Shown here: positions 52,871-62,113 of the stretch, in pieces
Layout: each line of letters opens with the position of its first letter
How positions within the stretch are numbered: the first letter of the stretch is position 1
Origin: Arachidicoccus terrestris
Lineage (GTDB): Bacteria; Bacteroidota; Bacteroidia; Chitinophagales; Chitinophagaceae
DNA length: 64,000 nt
NCBI RefSeq assembly: GCF_020042345.1
Contig: NZ_CP083387.1
Coordinates: forward strand, 1,922,001 to 1,986,000
Reading direction: 5' to 3'
Position numbers and translations under genes: made by a program
The notes under the pieces: model-generated
What the model was told of the DNA's origin: nothing
Databases searched by the model: none
Seen by the model: only the letters and a program-made list of their open reading frames with translations

Positions 52871-54700
52871 ATGAAATCATCTGCTTCTAAATCCCTTTTT
52901 TGGGGAACCTCTGTAGCATTATCCTGGACCTGGGGACTTGGGCTCTTTTTCGCGGTGCAATTTACCTTTCAGTTTGGCTTAAAAGGACTCCTTTCCTTTG
53001 CCATTCCCAATGCCATTGGTTTATTCCTGTTTGGTGCCGGTACAGCCGCAATATCCAGAAAGGCAAAACCTGGCCAGTCCCTGGAATCGGTATTCCAGAA
53101 ATGGTCTTCCAAATTTTCCACTGTTTTTCTCTTCTATCAGTTTATCGCATTATCACTGACCATATTTGCGCTGACCCGGTACCTGTTTCAGCCGTTAGAT
53201 CTGGCCAACCCGGCATTATTATTAATACTGGTGGTTATCGCATTGTTGGCTATTGCCTTTTTATTAGGCGAACAGTTCGGTATTTCCAAAATAAAATACA
53301 GCCATGCATTTTTCTACCTCGTGCTGGTGATATTAAGTATTTACATCTGGCTCCAGAAAGACACGGTTACCTCGATTCCGATAACAGGTTCAATACCCGG
53401 AAATGAGCTTAATTTCTGGGGCTATCTAATTCCAGTCTGTGTGGGCTTTTTCACAGGCCCCTGGCTGGATCTGCAGCAATGGCAGCGGGCCATTGAAATG
53501 CAGAAAGAAAAGACCTCTATTACCGGTGCCTATCTGGTAGGCTCCTTACTGTTCTTTGCGATCCTGCTGTTCCACGGGAACCTCACGTTGTGGGTCATGG
53601 AACAGGGAGCAGCCGTTTATGCAAGAAAAGGAATTGATGGCATCTTTTATGCACAGGATATGATCACCCGGTTCTTTACGGGGAACGGCGCGCATGCCGC
53701 AGACTGGTTACCCCTTGCATACTTTGGATTTCTGGTCATTTGTATCATTACGACGCTGGATAGTGGTTATATAGCCGTTAAATGGCATTTACACCACCAT
53801 GTAAAGGAGGGCAAAAATATGCTCTACTCTATATTGCCCAAGAACCTGCTAACCTCTCCTATTCCTTTATTTGTGGCTTGTGGCGTCACCGCCCTCGTCG
53901 CCATTGAAGCGAATCTTGAACTGGAGTATTTTATGGTGTTGTATGCGACATATTTTGTCACCTACGCCATGATACTTATCATCCGGTCTTTGAATAACCC
54001 ATCACCCGACACGAGATTACCGAAAACAAAAATTTTCGCCATTAGTTGCCTCTCACTGGTCCTGGCAGGTTTGGGGTATATCCATATGGAGCCGGCATTA
54101 CTGATTACCGGCACCCTTATACCCGTGTTGATCGGTGGGTGGCTGGCGACCAGGAAACAGTCAGATATAGCGCCAACAGTCACAAATAATACCGATCTCC
54201 CGGCTGACAAGGTCTTTGATACTGCGCCTGCAAAAATATCAGAGGCCGGTACCGGAGAACCCGGCACCGATAATATCGCCAGTGAGTACGTGCAGGATAA
54301 ATGGTATGTACATGCCTTTAGAGCCACATACGGGGATACGAACTCTGTAGGGAATGTTTATTTTGGCATGTATGCCATGTGGGTAGGCAAGACCAGAGAG
54401 TTGTTCTTTAATTACTGCCTGCCTGATTTTGACCTGAAAAAAACAGCTTTCCTGATCCTGACCAGGTCTTTTGAACACAAATTTGCGCTGGAAGCCAGAG
54501 AGTTTGATATCATTAAAGTAAAGATCCGTGTTAAGAGTTTCAACCGCAAATTTGCCACTCTGGAACACCGGATTGTCGATCAAAAGGAAAGGCTCTTGGG
54601 AAAAGGCACGCAATCACTTTTATTTGTCGCTGCCGACACCTATGAACAGATGGATATACCGGCAGAAGTGCTGGCCGCCTTTACGCCTTTTACGACATAG
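52871..54700 (+). CDS. Membrane transporter-like protein fused to a hot-dog thioesterase
   Basis: A 609-residue two-part protein. Residues ~1-430 are hydrophobic, with about 12 helices. GPWLDLQQWQRAIEMQKEKT, TTLDSGYIAVKWHLHHHVKE and FMVLYATYFVTYAMILII give the feel of an APC/SSS-type (solute:sodium symporter-like) transporter. A linker of ~45 polar residues follows (VTNNTDLPADKVFDTAPAKI). Residues ~478-609 form a hot-dog thioesterase of the 4HBT type: YGDTNSVGNVYFGMYAMWVG, KTRELFFNYCLPDFDLKKTA and FEHKFALEAREFDIIKVKIR; the G-N-V-Y-F core resembles that of enediyne-type thioesterases. The order membrane part then hot-dog is unusual. There is no frameshift sign and no internal stop. The substrate of either part is unknown. 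Confidence 0.8.
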   Translation: MKSSASKSLFWGTSVALSWTWGLGLFFAVQFTFQFGLKGLLSFAIPNAIGLFLFGAGTAAISRKAKPGQSLESVFQKWSSKFSTVFLFYQFIALSLTIFALTRYLFQPLDLANPALLLILVVIALLAIAFLLGEQFGISKIKYSHAFFYLVLVILSIYIWLQKDTVTSIPITGSIPGNELNFWGYLIPVCVGFFTGPWLDLQQWQRAIEMQKEKTSITGAYLVGSLLFFAILLFHGNLTLWVMEQGAAVYARKGIDGIFYAQDMITRFFTGNGAHAADWLPLAYFGFLVICIITTLDSGYIAVKWHLHHHVKEGKNMLYSILPKNLLTSPIPLFVACGVTALVAIEANLELEYFMVLYATYFVTYAMILIIRSLNNPSPDTRLPKTKIFAISCLSLVLAGLGYIHMEPALLITGTLIPVLIGGWLATRKQSDIAPTVTNNTDLPADKVFDTAPAKISEAGTGEPGTDNIASEYVQDKWYVHAFRATYGDTNSVGNVYFGMYAMWVGKTRELFFNYCLPDFDLKKTAFLILTRSFEHKFALEAREFDIIKVKIRVKSFNRKFATLEHRIVDQKERLLGKGTQSLLFVAADTYEQMDIPAEVLAAFTPFTT

Positions 54701-54714
54701 TGTCCCGCAATCGT

Positions 54715-55827
54715 CTAAAATAGTTTTAACTGGATGGGGCCGCCGGCCCCATTTTCACGATCCTCATCAGCATTGGGCATATTAAAATTAGAAACACCGA
54801 TGCCCAATAAACGTACTTTTTTTTCTGTGAGGTCTGTCTTGTCCAAAATCTGCCGGGTCAGCATCTGAATCATCGGCTCATCCTCAATGAATCCATCTAC
54901 AGACCTGCTTCTTGTAATGATCGTAAAATCATGAAATTTAAACTTTAAGGTAAGCGTCCTGCCCTTAAGGCCATTTCTTTTCAGACGCGCCTGCAGCTTA
55001 GCTGTTAAGAGGAGAAATTCTTCCAGCATGGCTTCCTTGGTGGTAAGGTCCTCCTGATAGGTGTCCTCCACGCTGACCGATTTAGTTTCCCGATACGGTG
55101 TCACAGGGCGGTTGTCGATGCCTCGAACTATATTGTAATAGAACCTGCCGACTTTACCAAATAATCGAACGAGGTCGGCCTCCTGATATGTTTTAAGATC
55201 TGCTCCCTTGTATATGCCCATGGCTTTCATCCGGGCAGCTGTTACTTTTCCGACCCCATGAAACTTCTCTACCGCCAGCCCTTCCATAAAAGCTTCTATC
55301 CTGGAAGGTCCGATAAAAGTTAATCCGTCGGGCTTATCCAGATCAGAAGCAATCTTGGCTACAAATTTACTGATGGAAACACCTGCCGAAGCCGTCAGGT
55401 TCAATTCTTCCCGTACCGCTTTTTTAATTTCCCTGGCGATGTCCATTGCATAACCAATACCCAGCTTGTCTTCTGTGACATCTAAATAAGCTTCATCCAG
55501 GGACAAGGGTTCAATAATATCAGTATACCGGTGAAAGATTTCATGCAACGACCTGGAAACAGCTTTATATACATCAAAACGCGGATGGACAAAGATCACC
55601 TCCGGGCAAAGCCTTTGTGCGGTTTTGGATGGCATCGCGGAATGAATGCCAAACTTCCTGGCTTCATAGGAAGCTGTAGCGACCACGCCGCCACGTCCTT
55701 CAGGAGAACCACCCACTACCAGCGGCTTCCCTCTTAATTCAGGAAAATCGCGCTGTTCCACAGATGCGTAAAAGGCGTCCATATCGATATGGATGATTTT
55801 GCGTTGTATGGGAGCTGCATGGGACAT
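54715..55827 (-). CDS. dinB: DNA polymerase IV (Y-family)
   Basis: A 370-residue translesion polymerase. Catalytic residues are Asp15 and Asp17 region in IIHIDMDAFYASVEQRDFPE and Asp111-Glu112 in PLSLDEAYLDVTED. VVATASYEARKFGIHSAMPS is the finger motif. LTASAGVSISKFVAKIASDL and DKPDGLTFI follow. The C-terminus ends in PIQLKLF, whose QLKLF matches the beta-clamp-binding pentapeptide. The full set suggests an active Pol IV. It converges with the transporter-thioesterase gene, 14 bases apart. A LexA-type operator was not recognised. Confidence 0.97.
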   Translation of the reverse strand: MSHAAPIQRKIIHIDMDAFYASVEQRDFPELRGKPLVVGGSPEGRGGVVATASYEARKFGIHSAMPSKTAQRLCPEVIFVHPRFDVYKAVSRSLHEIFHRYTDIIEPLSLDEAYLDVTEDKLGIGYAMDIAREIKKAVREELNLTASAGVSISKFVAKIASDLDKPDGLTFIGPSRIEAFMEGLAVEKFHGVGKVTAARMKAMGIYKGADLKTYQEADLVRLFGKVGRFYYNIVRGIDNRPVTPYRETKSVSVEDTYQEDLTTKEAMLEEFLLLTAKLQARLKRNGLKGRTLTLKFKFHDFTIITRSRSVDGFIEDEPMIQMLTRQILDKTDLTEKKVRLLGIGVSNFNMPNADEDRENGAGGPIQLKLF

Positions 55828-55953
55828 TGTCAGATAATATCTGACTACAAAGTAAGGTAATAAACGATCAAAATAGCGGCAATTTTACTAAATTTACCTG
55901 TATTTGTACATGCAGGGAATTGATCCGCTTCTATGTCTCATTAAAATTGAACC

Positions 55954-56322
55954 ATGCAAATCAACGCCAAATCCACCAGGCCCTTTATCGGTGCAAAAGA
56001 CATTACGCTGTCCACCGCTTTCTATACAGCCATCGGTTTTGAGGTAAGATTAGTGGCCCCTAAGCTCTACCTCTGTTCAAATCAAAAAGTGCAGTTCTAT
56101 TTGCAGGATTACTATATAAAGGACTGGATCGATAACACAATGTTATTTATTGAAGTAGAGGATGTAGATCAGTGCTATCGAGAGCTGGCCGCCCTTGACT
56201 TACCCGGCGGATTCAAGGGAGCCAGGCTAACACCCATCAGAGATAACACCTGGGGCAGGGAATGCTTTCTGCACGACCCCTCCGGCATATTGTGGCATTT
56301 TGGCTCATTTCATCAGCGCTAA
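55954..56322 (+). CDS. VOC-family (glyoxalase/bleomycin resistance) protein
   Basis: A 122-residue vicinal-oxygen-chelate fold protein. FIGAKDITLSTAFYTAIGFE is the typical first beta-alpha unit, then VRLVAPKLYLCSNQKVQFYL, DNTMLFIEVEDVDQCYRELA and a C-terminal GRECFLHDPSGILWHFGSF, with the H-D-P-x-G motif common in the family. Metal-ligand residues are only partly visible, so the function may be binding rather than catalysis. It stands alone between dinB (divergent) and the metallophosphoesterase (convergent). Confidence 0.9.
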   Translation: MQINAKSTRPFIGAKDITLSTAFYTAIGFEVRLVAPKLYLCSNQKVQFYLQDYYIKDWIDNTMLFIEVEDVDQCYRELAALDLPGGFKGARLTPIRDNTWGRECFLHDPSGILWHFGSFHQR

Positions 56323-56355
56323 AATAAAACCGGCCAACTTATCAGCCTGTTGACA

Positions 56356-57531
56356 TCAACGGGCCGACTTTGCCGTATATTCTTTATCAAAGGAAACCTT
56401 GCCGTCCAACCCATAGATCTTCACATTCAATTGATCACCGCTGGTATGGGCAGCAATACATGAGTTATTAGAATTTACCAGTATAGGGAAATTGAACGCT
56501 GTACCTGGTTGTTCATACAGGTACCTGTGGAGATGGCCGCAAAGCATGATATCGATGTCGGCTTTATTCAGAATGGGCACAAACTTATCTAATACTTCTT
56601 TTTGACCATGCCATACATTTTTAATGGGGATCGGTGGCATATGCGCAATAACGACTTTAAATTTTGCTTTTTTAAAAGCATCTGTGGCGACCACTTCTTT
56701 TAGCCATTCAGCCTGCTCGGTACGGTACTGATCATAGCTGGTAATACCTGAATATTCTATATCGCTGTCAGGTTTGTCCTCTCCTGTATCAAGAAAGATA
56801 AAATAAACCGGTCCCTGTTGAACGGTAAAATACAGATGCGGCACACGCGGGCAGAAATAGTCCTGAAAGTGCGTAGCGAATTCTCCACGCGTCTCATGAT
56901 TACCCCTGGCATAATATAATGGCTTCGTTTTGGCGAACAGATCAATGGCTTCATCCATAAACCCTTCGAAAATATGTTCGCTGCTCTTAAACTGGGACAC
57001 CATATCGCCATTGAAAATGACCATATCTTTGTCTTTATAGTTTGCATAATTAAGCAAGGGGGTGATGACATTTTTGCGGGCATGTACATCATTTAAGATA
57101 ACGAAGGATGTTTCTGATTTGGTGAGGTCGTTTGTCTTGAACGACAAGGACTCCCGCACGCTATTTGCTACAATATCACCATAATGGACGCGGGTCCCGA
57201 CATGAGACAGGATCTCCTGGGCATAGATCCTGTAGCGGTAAACTGTGTTGGGCTTCAAATTTGTCAACCTTACTGCATGCAGTTTAGACGCGTTTTTTAC
57301 CCCGTTGATGGCATCAAAAAACTGGGGACGTTCTACCGAATAGTAGTTGGATCCATCATCCGGTGCAATCTCCACCCATCCAACAGATTCGTTGGTGACT
57401 TCCCACACAATGGTTACTTCCGTATTGCTGAGGTTCTGCAAATAGGGGCCGTGTAGAATTTTAATACCGTCAGCGAACGTCAATAATGGAATGCACAACA
57501 AAAATAGGAGGAACAGGTTTGTCTTTTTCAT
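56356..57531 (-). CDS. Purple-acid-phosphatase-like metallophosphoesterase, exported
   Basis: A 391-residue exported enzyme. A signal peptide (LFLLFLLCIPLLTFADG) is followed by a fibronectin-III-type N-terminal domain (LHGPYLQNLSNTEVTIVWEV, LTNLKPNTVYRYRIY) and a metallophosphoesterase domain with FVILNDVHA (D-x-H), MVIFNGDMVSQFKSS (GD), YARGNHETRG (GNHE), VVIAHMPPI and IMLCGHLHRY. All metal ligands are present, so it should hydrolyse phosphate esters outside the cytoplasm. It reads in the same direction as the SusCD-EEP operon, 137 bases downstream of its last gene, so it may be part of the same response. Confidence 0.93.
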   Translation of the reverse strand: MKKTNLFLLFLLCIPLLTFADGIKILHGPYLQNLSNTEVTIVWEVTNESVGWVEIAPDDGSNYYSVERPQFFDAINGVKNASKLHAVRLTNLKPNTVYRYRIYAQEILSHVGTRVHYGDIVANSVRESLSFKTNDLTKSETSFVILNDVHARKNVITPLLNYANYKDKDMVIFNGDMVSQFKSSEHIFEGFMDEAIDLFAKTKPLYYARGNHETRGEFATHFQDYFCPRVPHLYFTVQQGPVYFIFLDTGEDKPDSDIEYSGITSYDQYRTEQAEWLKEVVATDAFKKAKFKVVIAHMPPIPIKNVWHGQKEVLDKFVPILNKADIDIMLCGHLHRYLYEQPGTAFNFPILVNSNNSCIAAHTSGDQLNVKIYGLDGKVSFDKEYTAKSAR

Positions 57532-57668
57532 GCTTATAATTTGTATTCCCTTGAAATTACAATAAATTTTTGGTTCAGGACCAGTTGACCTATTCTCTAT
57601 CCGCTATCGCAGATAGGGATAGAATGGTATTAAGGCATTTTGCCCACTGTCTAAAATCAGAGAAACAT

Positions 57669-58556
57669 CTATTTCAGTTTTATCTCTGCCATAACAGGTA
57701 AATGATCGGAAGCCGTTGCCCCGGCCACCGCCTTATAGCTTTTAAACTCAAAATCACTGCTGGAACTAATCATGATATAATCTATGGTTCTGTCCGGTCC
57801 GTCATAGGGAAAACTGAGCGGGCAGGCCTTACCATTGCATCCTGCTGTAAACTCTTGTGACAGAATACGAATCGTTTCACTTTGGGGAGTGGCATTCAGA
57901 TCACCACCCAAAATTAACGGTAGCTTTAACTGAGGCAGAATATCGTTCACAATCGTATTTGCCTGTAATATTCTGTTCTCTTCTGTTGCCAGATGGTCCA
58001 GATGTGTAGACGCAAATAAGATCGCCTTTCCTTCGGCTCTCACTTTAATCATGGCGATATCTCTGGGCTCTGATCCCGCCACCTTAAAGGGCAGGCTATA
58101 TCTGAAACTTTCTTCAATAGGATATTTTGATAAAACCGCATCTCCATATTGTCCGCCATCGTAGTCCATCGCCTTGGCAAAATAAGCGTGCATGCCCGTC
58201 AATTCTCCCAATTTTTTTGCTTCATCCAGGCTGACACCGGATCTTTTGGTATGGACATCCACTTCATTTAAACTGACCAGGTCCGGCTTCTGACTTTTTA
58301 TGACCGCGGCTGTTGCCTCCAAATCGATCACATTTTCTGCCTGACCGGGAGGGTTTCCTCTATGAATATTATAGGTCATGACCCGAATGATCTTTTCAGT
58401 CGCAGGCGGGTCAGGATCGGGAGGAACCGTCTTACCTCCCTTTGGGGCTGAACTCTTTGCGCAGCCTGACAGGCCCATCAGCAACAGGAGAATGGCCCAA
58501 TTACCCAACCGGTTCAACTGAACCTTACAAGACATCAACTCCGGATTAATCAACAT
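57669..58556 (-). CDS. EEP-fold (endonuclease/exonuclease/phosphatase) lipoprotein, active-site intact
   Basis: A 295-residue lipoprotein with lipobox LSGC (~Cys32). The EEP domain shows all key motifs: VMTYNIHRGN (the Mg-binding Asn), LVSLNEVDVHTKRSG (catalytic Glu), MDYDGGQYGDAVLSKYPIEE, STHLDH, ILGGDLNATPQS (Asp and Asn) and ASDHLPVMAEI (Asp-His pair). It should be an active phosphoesterase (nuclease, phosphatase or sphingomyelinase-like). The gene overlaps the preceding DUF1735-EEP gene by 11 bases, so the two are translated together. A start at 58535 is also possible. Confidence 0.9.
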   Translation of the reverse strand: MLINPELMSCKVQLNRLGNWAILLLLMGLSGCAKSSAPKGGKTVPPDPDPPATEKIIRVMTYNIHRGNPPGQAENVIDLEATAAVIKSQKPDLVSLNEVDVHTKRSGVSLDEAKKLGELTGMHAYFAKAMDYDGGQYGDAVLSKYPIEESFRYSLPFKVAGSEPRDIAMIKVRAEGKAILFASTHLDHLATEENRILQANTIVNDILPQLKLPLILGGDLNATPQSETIRILSQEFTAGCNGKACPLSFPYDGPDRTIDYIMISSSSDFEFKSYKAVAGATASDHLPVMAEIKLK

Positions 58557-60201
58557 AGAATTTCACTTTTAAAACAACCGGTAAATGGGTCCCGACAGCT
58601 GTCTGCCCAACATGATAGTCCAATACTGAGAAATCATTAGCGGATTTATATAAAATATAATCAGAATAAGACTTAGGATCTGAAGCCGGAAAGTTCGGCG
58701 GGCAGTCCTGACAAGGTCTCGTGAACTCCGTGGTCAACACACCATAGCTATCTGAGGTGTTGGAAGGATTTGCATTAAAATCGCCCGCCAGAATAACCGG
58801 GCCATCATAGCCTTTCATGATATCCATCAGTTCGGGCACCTGCATCTCATTTCTGATCGTGCCATTGGCATTAAGGTGTGTACCTGCAAATATCAGGGGG
58901 TATTTACCGTCAACCAGCACCTTGGTAATGGCCAGGGGGCCCTTTTCTGATTTTGAAGAGGAAAGCATAAAGGTTTTGGTCACCGAGGCATCAATGGGGT
59001 ATCTGGAGAATATCGCGCTGCCATATTGTCCCCCCTGATAATCCAAGGCATTGGCAAAAACATAATAAGGCATTCCAAGCAGCGCAGCCAGTTCTTTGGG
59101 CTGATCTTTTGGACCGCTTCTGGTCGTATTTACATCCAGTTCACGCACCAGCAACAAATCGGGCTGATAAGACTTTATACTGGCAGCCAGGGCCTCCATA
59201 TCATTGTAGCCACTTCCCTTTCCGTAAGAAACCACCGTTAACTCAACACCATTTTTGGTCGCCTGTATCAAATAATAAAGTGTGGATTTTGAATCACTTA
59301 TTTTGATTTTGCTACTTGCGGGCAGCGCTGCAGAGGCTTCCTTTATCTGAACCGGCAGCAGGTACTCTACGAAAGGTGTCAACATGCCTTTAGTCTTCAC
59401 TTTTATATCGACAGGGTCACTGCTACCTGTTTGCGAGTGGATCTTGCCACTGGTTTGAACAAGCTCAAAGCTGCCGGCAGGCATTTTTTTATAATCGGTC
59501 CCGTTTCGCAGATTGAAGCTATCTACCAACTTTTCAGGGGAGGCAAAACCGACAGTAATGTCTGTTGGAAGACTATCGTCTGCAGTTGCTTTCGCGGTGA
59601 AAGAAATCGTCTGGGCCGTGTCCGCCATATTCATCAATTTGCTTACCGGGTTTTTATCGGTGCCTTCCATTTCAACATTAATAATGTTATACTTGGCATC
59701 TACGAGAAAATAAGTAACACCAAGCCCTTCGCTATTTTTGATACCTTTTGTCGTACTGACCTCAATAGGCAGCAAATATTGAACCCCGTGCTCCAGCTTT
59801 CCAATGGTACTTACTTTCAAAGCAAGCGGTTTTGTACTCAATTTCCCTTTGGCAATGACCGCATCGGTGGCCTCCATTACATAACTTTCAGCCGGCAGCA
59901 GCTGATAAGCTGTGTTATTCTTTACATTAAAACTATCGACCAAGGCAGGTGCCACACTAAAATGCACACTGATATCAGCCACAGGATAATCCACGCCACC
60001 ATAGTCTGCTCCATAGATTAAAGTCTGTGCCGTATCAGACATAATAAAGTGATAGGTCACCGGATTACCGCCTGCCTGAGGCATATATATCCTTTCATAG
60101 GCTTCAGGTGTCGCAATATCCGTATCGTATTTACAACTACCTAAATAAAGGGCAGACATCAGTAACCACCCTATTAACGCTAAATATCTTTTATTCATCA
60201 T
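58546..60201 (-). CDS. DUF1735 x2 plus EEP-like lipoprotein, EEP site degenerate
   Basis: A 551-residue lipoprotein (lipobox LGSC near residue 23). Two DUF1735-type (BT_3987-like) repeats occupy ~30-170 and ~175-300 (ADISVHFSVAPALVDSFNVK and the parallel TDITVGFASPEKLVDSFNLR). Residues ~310-551 are an EEP domain related to the next gene (LLLVRELDVNTTRSG, LDYQGGQYGSAIFSRYPIDA, ILAGDFNANPSNT). Compared with that gene the opening motif T-Y-N-I-H is S-Y-G-K-G, so the Mg-binding Asn is lost, and the final S-D-H reads G-T-H, so the Asp of the His-Asp pair is lost. I infer a binding rather than catalytic role, though residual activity is possible. It lies between SusD and the intact EEP gene. Confidence 0.85.
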   Translation of the reverse strand: MMNKRYLALIGWLLMSALYLGSCKYDTDIATPEAYERIYMPQAGGNPVTYHFIMSDTAQTLIYGADYGGVDYPVADISVHFSVAPALVDSFNVKNNTAYQLLPAESYVMEATDAVIAKGKLSTKPLALKVSTIGKLEHGVQYLLPIEVSTTKGIKNSEGLGVTYFLVDAKYNIINVEMEGTDKNPVSKLMNMADTAQTISFTAKATADDSLPTDITVGFASPEKLVDSFNLRNGTDYKKMPAGSFELVQTSGKIHSQTGSSDPVDIKVKTKGMLTPFVEYLLPVQIKEASAALPASSKIKISDSKSTLYYLIQATKNGVELTVVSYGKGSGYNDMEALAASIKSYQPDLLLVRELDVNTTRSGPKDQPKELAALLGMPYYVFANALDYQGGQYGSAIFSRYPIDASVTKTFMLSSSKSEKGPLAITKVLVDGKYPLIFAGTHLNANGTIRNEMQVPELMDIMKGYDGPVILAGDFNANPSNTSDSYGVLTTEFTRPCQDCPPNFPASDPKSYSDYILYKSANDFSVLDYHVGQTAVGTHLPVVLKVKFYVD

Positions 60202-60224
60202 GACTATTTACAGATTTAAATAAA

Positions 60225-62102
60225 TTACCAGCCGGTATTCTGAACCATATTTTCATCCCGGTCCATAACCGACTGTGGAATGGGGAATAAATAATACTTG
60301 GGCAGAAAGACCCTGGTCTCGAAAACAAACCGGTTATAGAATGCGGGCGGATTTGCATTAGCATTCATCGAATAAAACTTTCCTCCGTCGGTCTGAGCGG
60401 CGATCTTCCATCTTCTGGTGTCAAAATAGCGCCTGTTTTCGAAACATAATTCCACCCATCTCTCATGATGAATCGCCTTGCGCATTTCTGTCTGATTACC
60501 GGGAACAGGTAAAGGACTTTCGCCGGTGCCATACTGGGGAACGCCGGCACGCTCCCTGATCTGATTCAGGTATTTTAAAATATCCGGATTACCGGGGTCA
60601 TATTCATTCAGCGCTTCAACATAGTTCAGCAGTATCTCAGCGTAACGGAACACTAACAACGGGCGGCTTACGTATTTCCCGGTTTTCGGGTCAGAATTGG
60701 GGCTGACATTCTTACGCCACAGATAGCCTGTTCTGGAATAGTCCCAGGAACCGTTGCCACCGGATTCTCCATCCCACCAGGGCTCATAAATAACAGTGCC
60801 AAGGCTGCTTGTTGTATTAATCCAGGGCCTTCCTCCATAAGATATATTTACGTAAAAACGCGGCTCCCGGCCTACCCACATATTAAAGGTGGACCGGGCT
60901 TTAGGATCATCAAATGCCTGAAAATCAGAAAAACCGGTTTCTGAATAGCCCGACGCCGGATTAATAACCGGCGAGCCATCTGCCTTGTATCCGAGAATCG
61001 GGCGCTGGCCGTTACTCATTTCGAATTCATCCACGATCTTCTGGGTCGGCCCGATGCTGGCATATCCACTGGCTTTCCTGGGGGTAAGGCCCCGTTCATT
61101 GATCACATTGGCATTCTGATAACTGAATATCCATTCCTTATTAAATGTTGTCAGGAATATGTTTTGCAAAGACAGATATGGGTTGATCTTACCACCCGAT
61201 CCCGTTTCTTTGTATAGCTCAAAGCGATTCATATCAATAATCTCTTTGGCAGCATCTGCAGCTTTCTTCCATTTATTATTATCCAGCTTCGTATCAATAA
61301 GCTGGGTACCGTCGTTATTTTTCAGACCGGCATAATCCTTATTACCATTAAATAAAGGGCTCGCGGCATATAGCAATAATGCACTTTTCATCGCTTTACA
61401 GGCGGCCGCCGTTGCTCTCCCATAATCCAGCTTTGACTGGTCAGTGTAACTGACCGGCAAATCTTTGGCTGCCTGATCCAGTTGCCTTGCTACATAGTCT
61501 ACGCAGGAGTCCATCGGGCTTCTGGACAAGGCCAACAAGGGATCATCTGATTGTAAATCGGGAGGGATTACAGTTTCGGGCAAGATAACAACAGGACCAT
61601 ACTGCATGATCAGGCGGGCATAAAAGAAAGCTCTTAAGAACCTGGCCTCTGCACTATATTGGGTAATTAACTGTTGCCCGTTGCTTAATGCCAATATCTG
61701 TGCATTGCCGCCGATATGCTCGATAAAATAAGAGGCAGACCGGATACCTTTGTAATAATTGGACCAGGTATCATAATATCCCGAAGCTGCCGTCCAGTTA
61801 CCGAGATTCATCTGGTAGGAAGCATAGTAGGCCGTTTCCCTGTTGTAGGTAATATCTGTTTCATCCGACAACCCTTCCCAGGGGTTACCGGTACTGTTAG
61901 GATAAGTATATGCCAGATAGTAATAAATATTAGCCAGGTACTCTTCAGACAGATCTTTTCTCTGGAATACCTGCTCAATGGTGAGTTTATCATCAGGTAC
62001 CTGATTTAAAAAGTCTTTATTACAACTCAATGTAAGAAGTAGGAGCACCCCTGCTAACCATGTATATTTGATTGATCGTTTCATCTTTATATTTTTTGTC
62101 AT
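60225..62102 (-). CDS. SusD/RagB family lipoprotein
   Basis: A 625-residue SusD homologue. The first ATG (62102) and a second in-frame one (62084, giving MKRSIKYTWLAGVLLLLTLS) are both possible; the lipobox is TLSC. The mature start is NKDFLNQVPDDKLTIEQVFQ. The helix motif YSAEARFLRAFFYARLIMQY, the RPLLVFRYAEILLNYVEALN and NQIRERAGVPQ motifs and the AIHHERWVELCFENRRYFDT C-terminal signature confirm the family. It follows SusC by 11 bases from the first start. It is the second gene of the EEP operon. Confidence 0.95.
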   Translation of the reverse strand: MTKNIKMKRSIKYTWLAGVLLLLTLSCNKDFLNQVPDDKLTIEQVFQRKDLSEEYLANIYYYLAYTYPNSTGNPWEGLSDETDITYNRETAYYASYQMNLGNWTAASGYYDTWSNYYKGIRSASYFIEHIGGNAQILALSNGQQLITQYSAEARFLRAFFYARLIMQYGPVVILPETVIPPDLQSDDPLLALSRSPMDSCVDYVARQLDQAAKDLPVSYTDQSKLDYGRATAAACKAMKSALLLYAASPLFNGNKDYAGLKNNDGTQLIDTKLDNNKWKKAADAAKEIIDMNRFELYKETGSGGKINPYLSLQNIFLTTFNKEWIFSYQNANVINERGLTPRKASGYASIGPTQKIVDEFEMSNGQRPILGYKADGSPVINPASGYSETGFSDFQAFDDPKARSTFNMWVGREPRFYVNISYGGRPWINTTSSLGTVIYEPWWDGESGGNGSWDYSRTGYLWRKNVSPNSDPKTGKYVSRPLLVFRYAEILLNYVEALNEYDPGNPDILKYLNQIRERAGVPQYGTGESPLPVPGNQTEMRKAIHHERWVELCFENRRYFDTRRWKIAAQTDGGKFYSMNANANPPAFYNRFVFETRVFLPKYYLFPIPQSVMDRDENMVQNTGW

Positions 62103-62113
62103 AGGATGTATAA

